NCBI GenBank assembly: GCA_021779335.1
Contig: JAJYAW010000177.1
Span: forward strand, 1 to 6,267
Reading direction: 5' to 3'
Source of the DNA: Myxococcales bacterium
GTDB lineage: Bacteria; Myxococcota; Myxococcia; Myxococcales; Anaeromyxobacteraceae
Length of the DNA: 6,267 nt
The stretch's first letter is position 1. The number at the start of each line of letters is the position of its first letter. Under the pieces are notes generated by a model. The model saw nothing but the letters and a program-made list of their open reading frames with translations, was not told the origin of the DNA and ran no database searches. The position numbers were made by a program, and so were the translations under genes. Positions 5,495-6,267 of this stretch are shown here, piece after piece.

Positions 5495-6267
5495 TCACCG
5501 GGCGTACCTGCGCTCGGCCAGGTCGTTGAGGCGGCGCCAGACCAGCCGGTTGAAGAGGACCACCGCCGCCGACATGACCACCACGCTGGCCGCCAGCAGG
5601 GGGTAGTCGGCCGCCTCGGCGGCGGCGCTGATGCGCGCCCCCAGGCCGAAGGTGGCGGCCACGTGGCCGCGGTAGGCCACGTACTCCGAGACGATGGAGG
5701 CGTTCCAGGCGCCGCCGGCCGCGGTCACCCAGCCGGTCACCAGGTAGGGGAGCACGGCCGGCAGGAGCAGGGTGCGGAACCCCCGCCAGCCGCCGATGCG
5801 GTAGCTGGCCGCCATCTCGCGGAGGTCGGCCGGCACCGCCATGGCGCCGGCCACCACGTTGAAGAGCACGTACCACTGCGTCCCGAGCAGCATGAGCACC
5901 ACGCTGCCGGGGCCCAGCCCGACGCCCAGCGACGCCAGCAGCGCCACCACGGCCGGGAAGAGCATGGGCGCCGGGAAGCTGGCCACCACCTGCACCACCG
6001 GCTGGAGCAGGCGCGAGAGGCGGGGCGACAGGCCGATGGCGAGGCCGGCCGGCAGCGCCCAGAGCGTGCCCAGGGCCAGCGCCGCGAGCACGCGCGCCAG
6101 GGTGGCGGCCGCGGCGGCCAGGGTCTCCAGCCAGGCCCGCGCCGGGAGGTGGCCCACCAGCCGGACGAGCTCCGCCCCGCCCAGGAGGAGCAGGCCGAGC
6201 AGCGCCGCGAAGAGCAGGGCGGAGAGGAGGCGCGCGGCGCGGCTGGAGCCCGGCGGGGCGTCGGGCG
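5495..6267 (-). CDS. ABC importer permease, C-terminal part (start outside window)
   Basis: Inner-membrane channel subunit of the importer; works with the ATPase encoded 17 nt downstream. 256 residues are visible and the frame stays open to the window edge. A GTG at 6157 could be called as a start, but it would remove the first hydrophobic helix (ARLLSALLFAALLGLLLL, visible residues 11-28), so the gene is read as continuing. The binding-protein-dependent permease domain follows, with FPAPMLFP and the cytoplasmic EAA loop (visible 149-173: REMAASYRIGG then LLLPAVLP), which docks on the ATPase. The C-terminus is basic (RRLNDLAERRYAR). From family knowledge, partners of ATPases with the AAA-associated tail are often double-length permeases with two such domains. 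The visible Pro-rich lead PDAPPGSSR before the helix could be a linker between halves or a plain N-terminus; the window cannot decide. Confidence 0.9.
   Translation of the reverse strand, partial: PDAPPGSSRAARLLSALLFAALLGLLLLGGAELVRLVGHLPARAWLETLAAAAATLARVLAALALGTLWALPAGLAIGLSPRLSRLLQPVVQVVASFPAPMLFPAVVALLASLGVGLGPGSVVLMLLGTQWYVLFNVVAGAMAVPADLREMAASYRIGGWRGFRTLLLPAVLPYLVTGWVTAAGGAWNASIVSEYVAYRGHVAATFGLGARISAAAEAADYPLLAASVVVMSAAVVLFNRLVWRRLNDLAERRYAR

Noticed and set aside
3462..5606. A 714-codon open frame on the plus strand
   Set aside because: It runs antisense to the cytochrome b, ATPase and permease genes, which have clear motifs. Its product is low-complexity Arg/Gly/Ala/Glu/His-rich with no recognisable domain, as expected from GC-rich antisense frames.
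1..6267. tRNA, rRNA, CRISPR array, insertion sequence or attachment site
   Set aside because: No cloverleaf-like segment, no regularly spaced repeat array, no transposase or integrase motif and no terminal inverted repeats were seen. The gaps are at most 84 nt.

Overview
The window is very G+C-rich (by eye about three quarters G+C). It is tightly packed with genes that all read on the minus strand, so transcription runs from high to low coordinates. Base composition, heavy GTG use and the gene families suggest a high-GC Gram-negative bacterium such as a myxobacterium (Anaeromyxobacter-like) or a high-GC proteobacterium. This is inference from composition and family content, not a taxonomic identification. 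Seven protein genes are supported, two of them cut by the window edges. The many long plus-strand and out-of-frame reading frames are shadows caused by the composition.

Layout in transcription order. (1) 6267-4146: an ABC importer module made of the C-terminal part of an inner-membrane permease (start lies outside the window) and an ATPase of the nitrate/sulfonate/taurine type carrying an extra C-terminal AAA-associated domain. No substrate-binding protein is visible and the substrate cannot be read from the sequence. (2) An 84-nt gap with an imperfect hairpin. (3) 4061-2003: a three-gene redox operon: a four-helix di-heme cytochrome b, a Tat-exported sulfite-oxidase-fold molybdopterin oxidoreductase overlapping it by 4 or 13 nt, and a secreted DUF5666-like protein 14 nt further on. 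The layout resembles MsrPQ (YedYZ), with a cytochrome b561-type membrane anchor and a third periplasmic partner. (4) An 84-nt gap with a GC-rich hairpin touching the stop codon, a sigma70-like promoter candidate and a strong Shine-Dalgarno site. (5) 1918-1: two glycosyltransferase genes 7 nt apart, first a DPM1-like family 2 enzyme with a four-helix membrane tail, apparently starting at CTG, then a soluble GT-A enzyme that runs off the left edge.

How they work together: the ABC pair probably imports a small anionic or organic solute. The cytochrome b should pass quinol electrons to the periplasmic molybdenum enzyme. The glycosyltransferases probably build a polyprenyl-linked or surface glycan. 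Nothing in the window ties the three modules to one pathway. The points most worth a second look are the CTG start, the in-frame duplication of the conserved GSSMTNATV motif in the DUF5666-like protein, and the three-part molybdenum redox operon.
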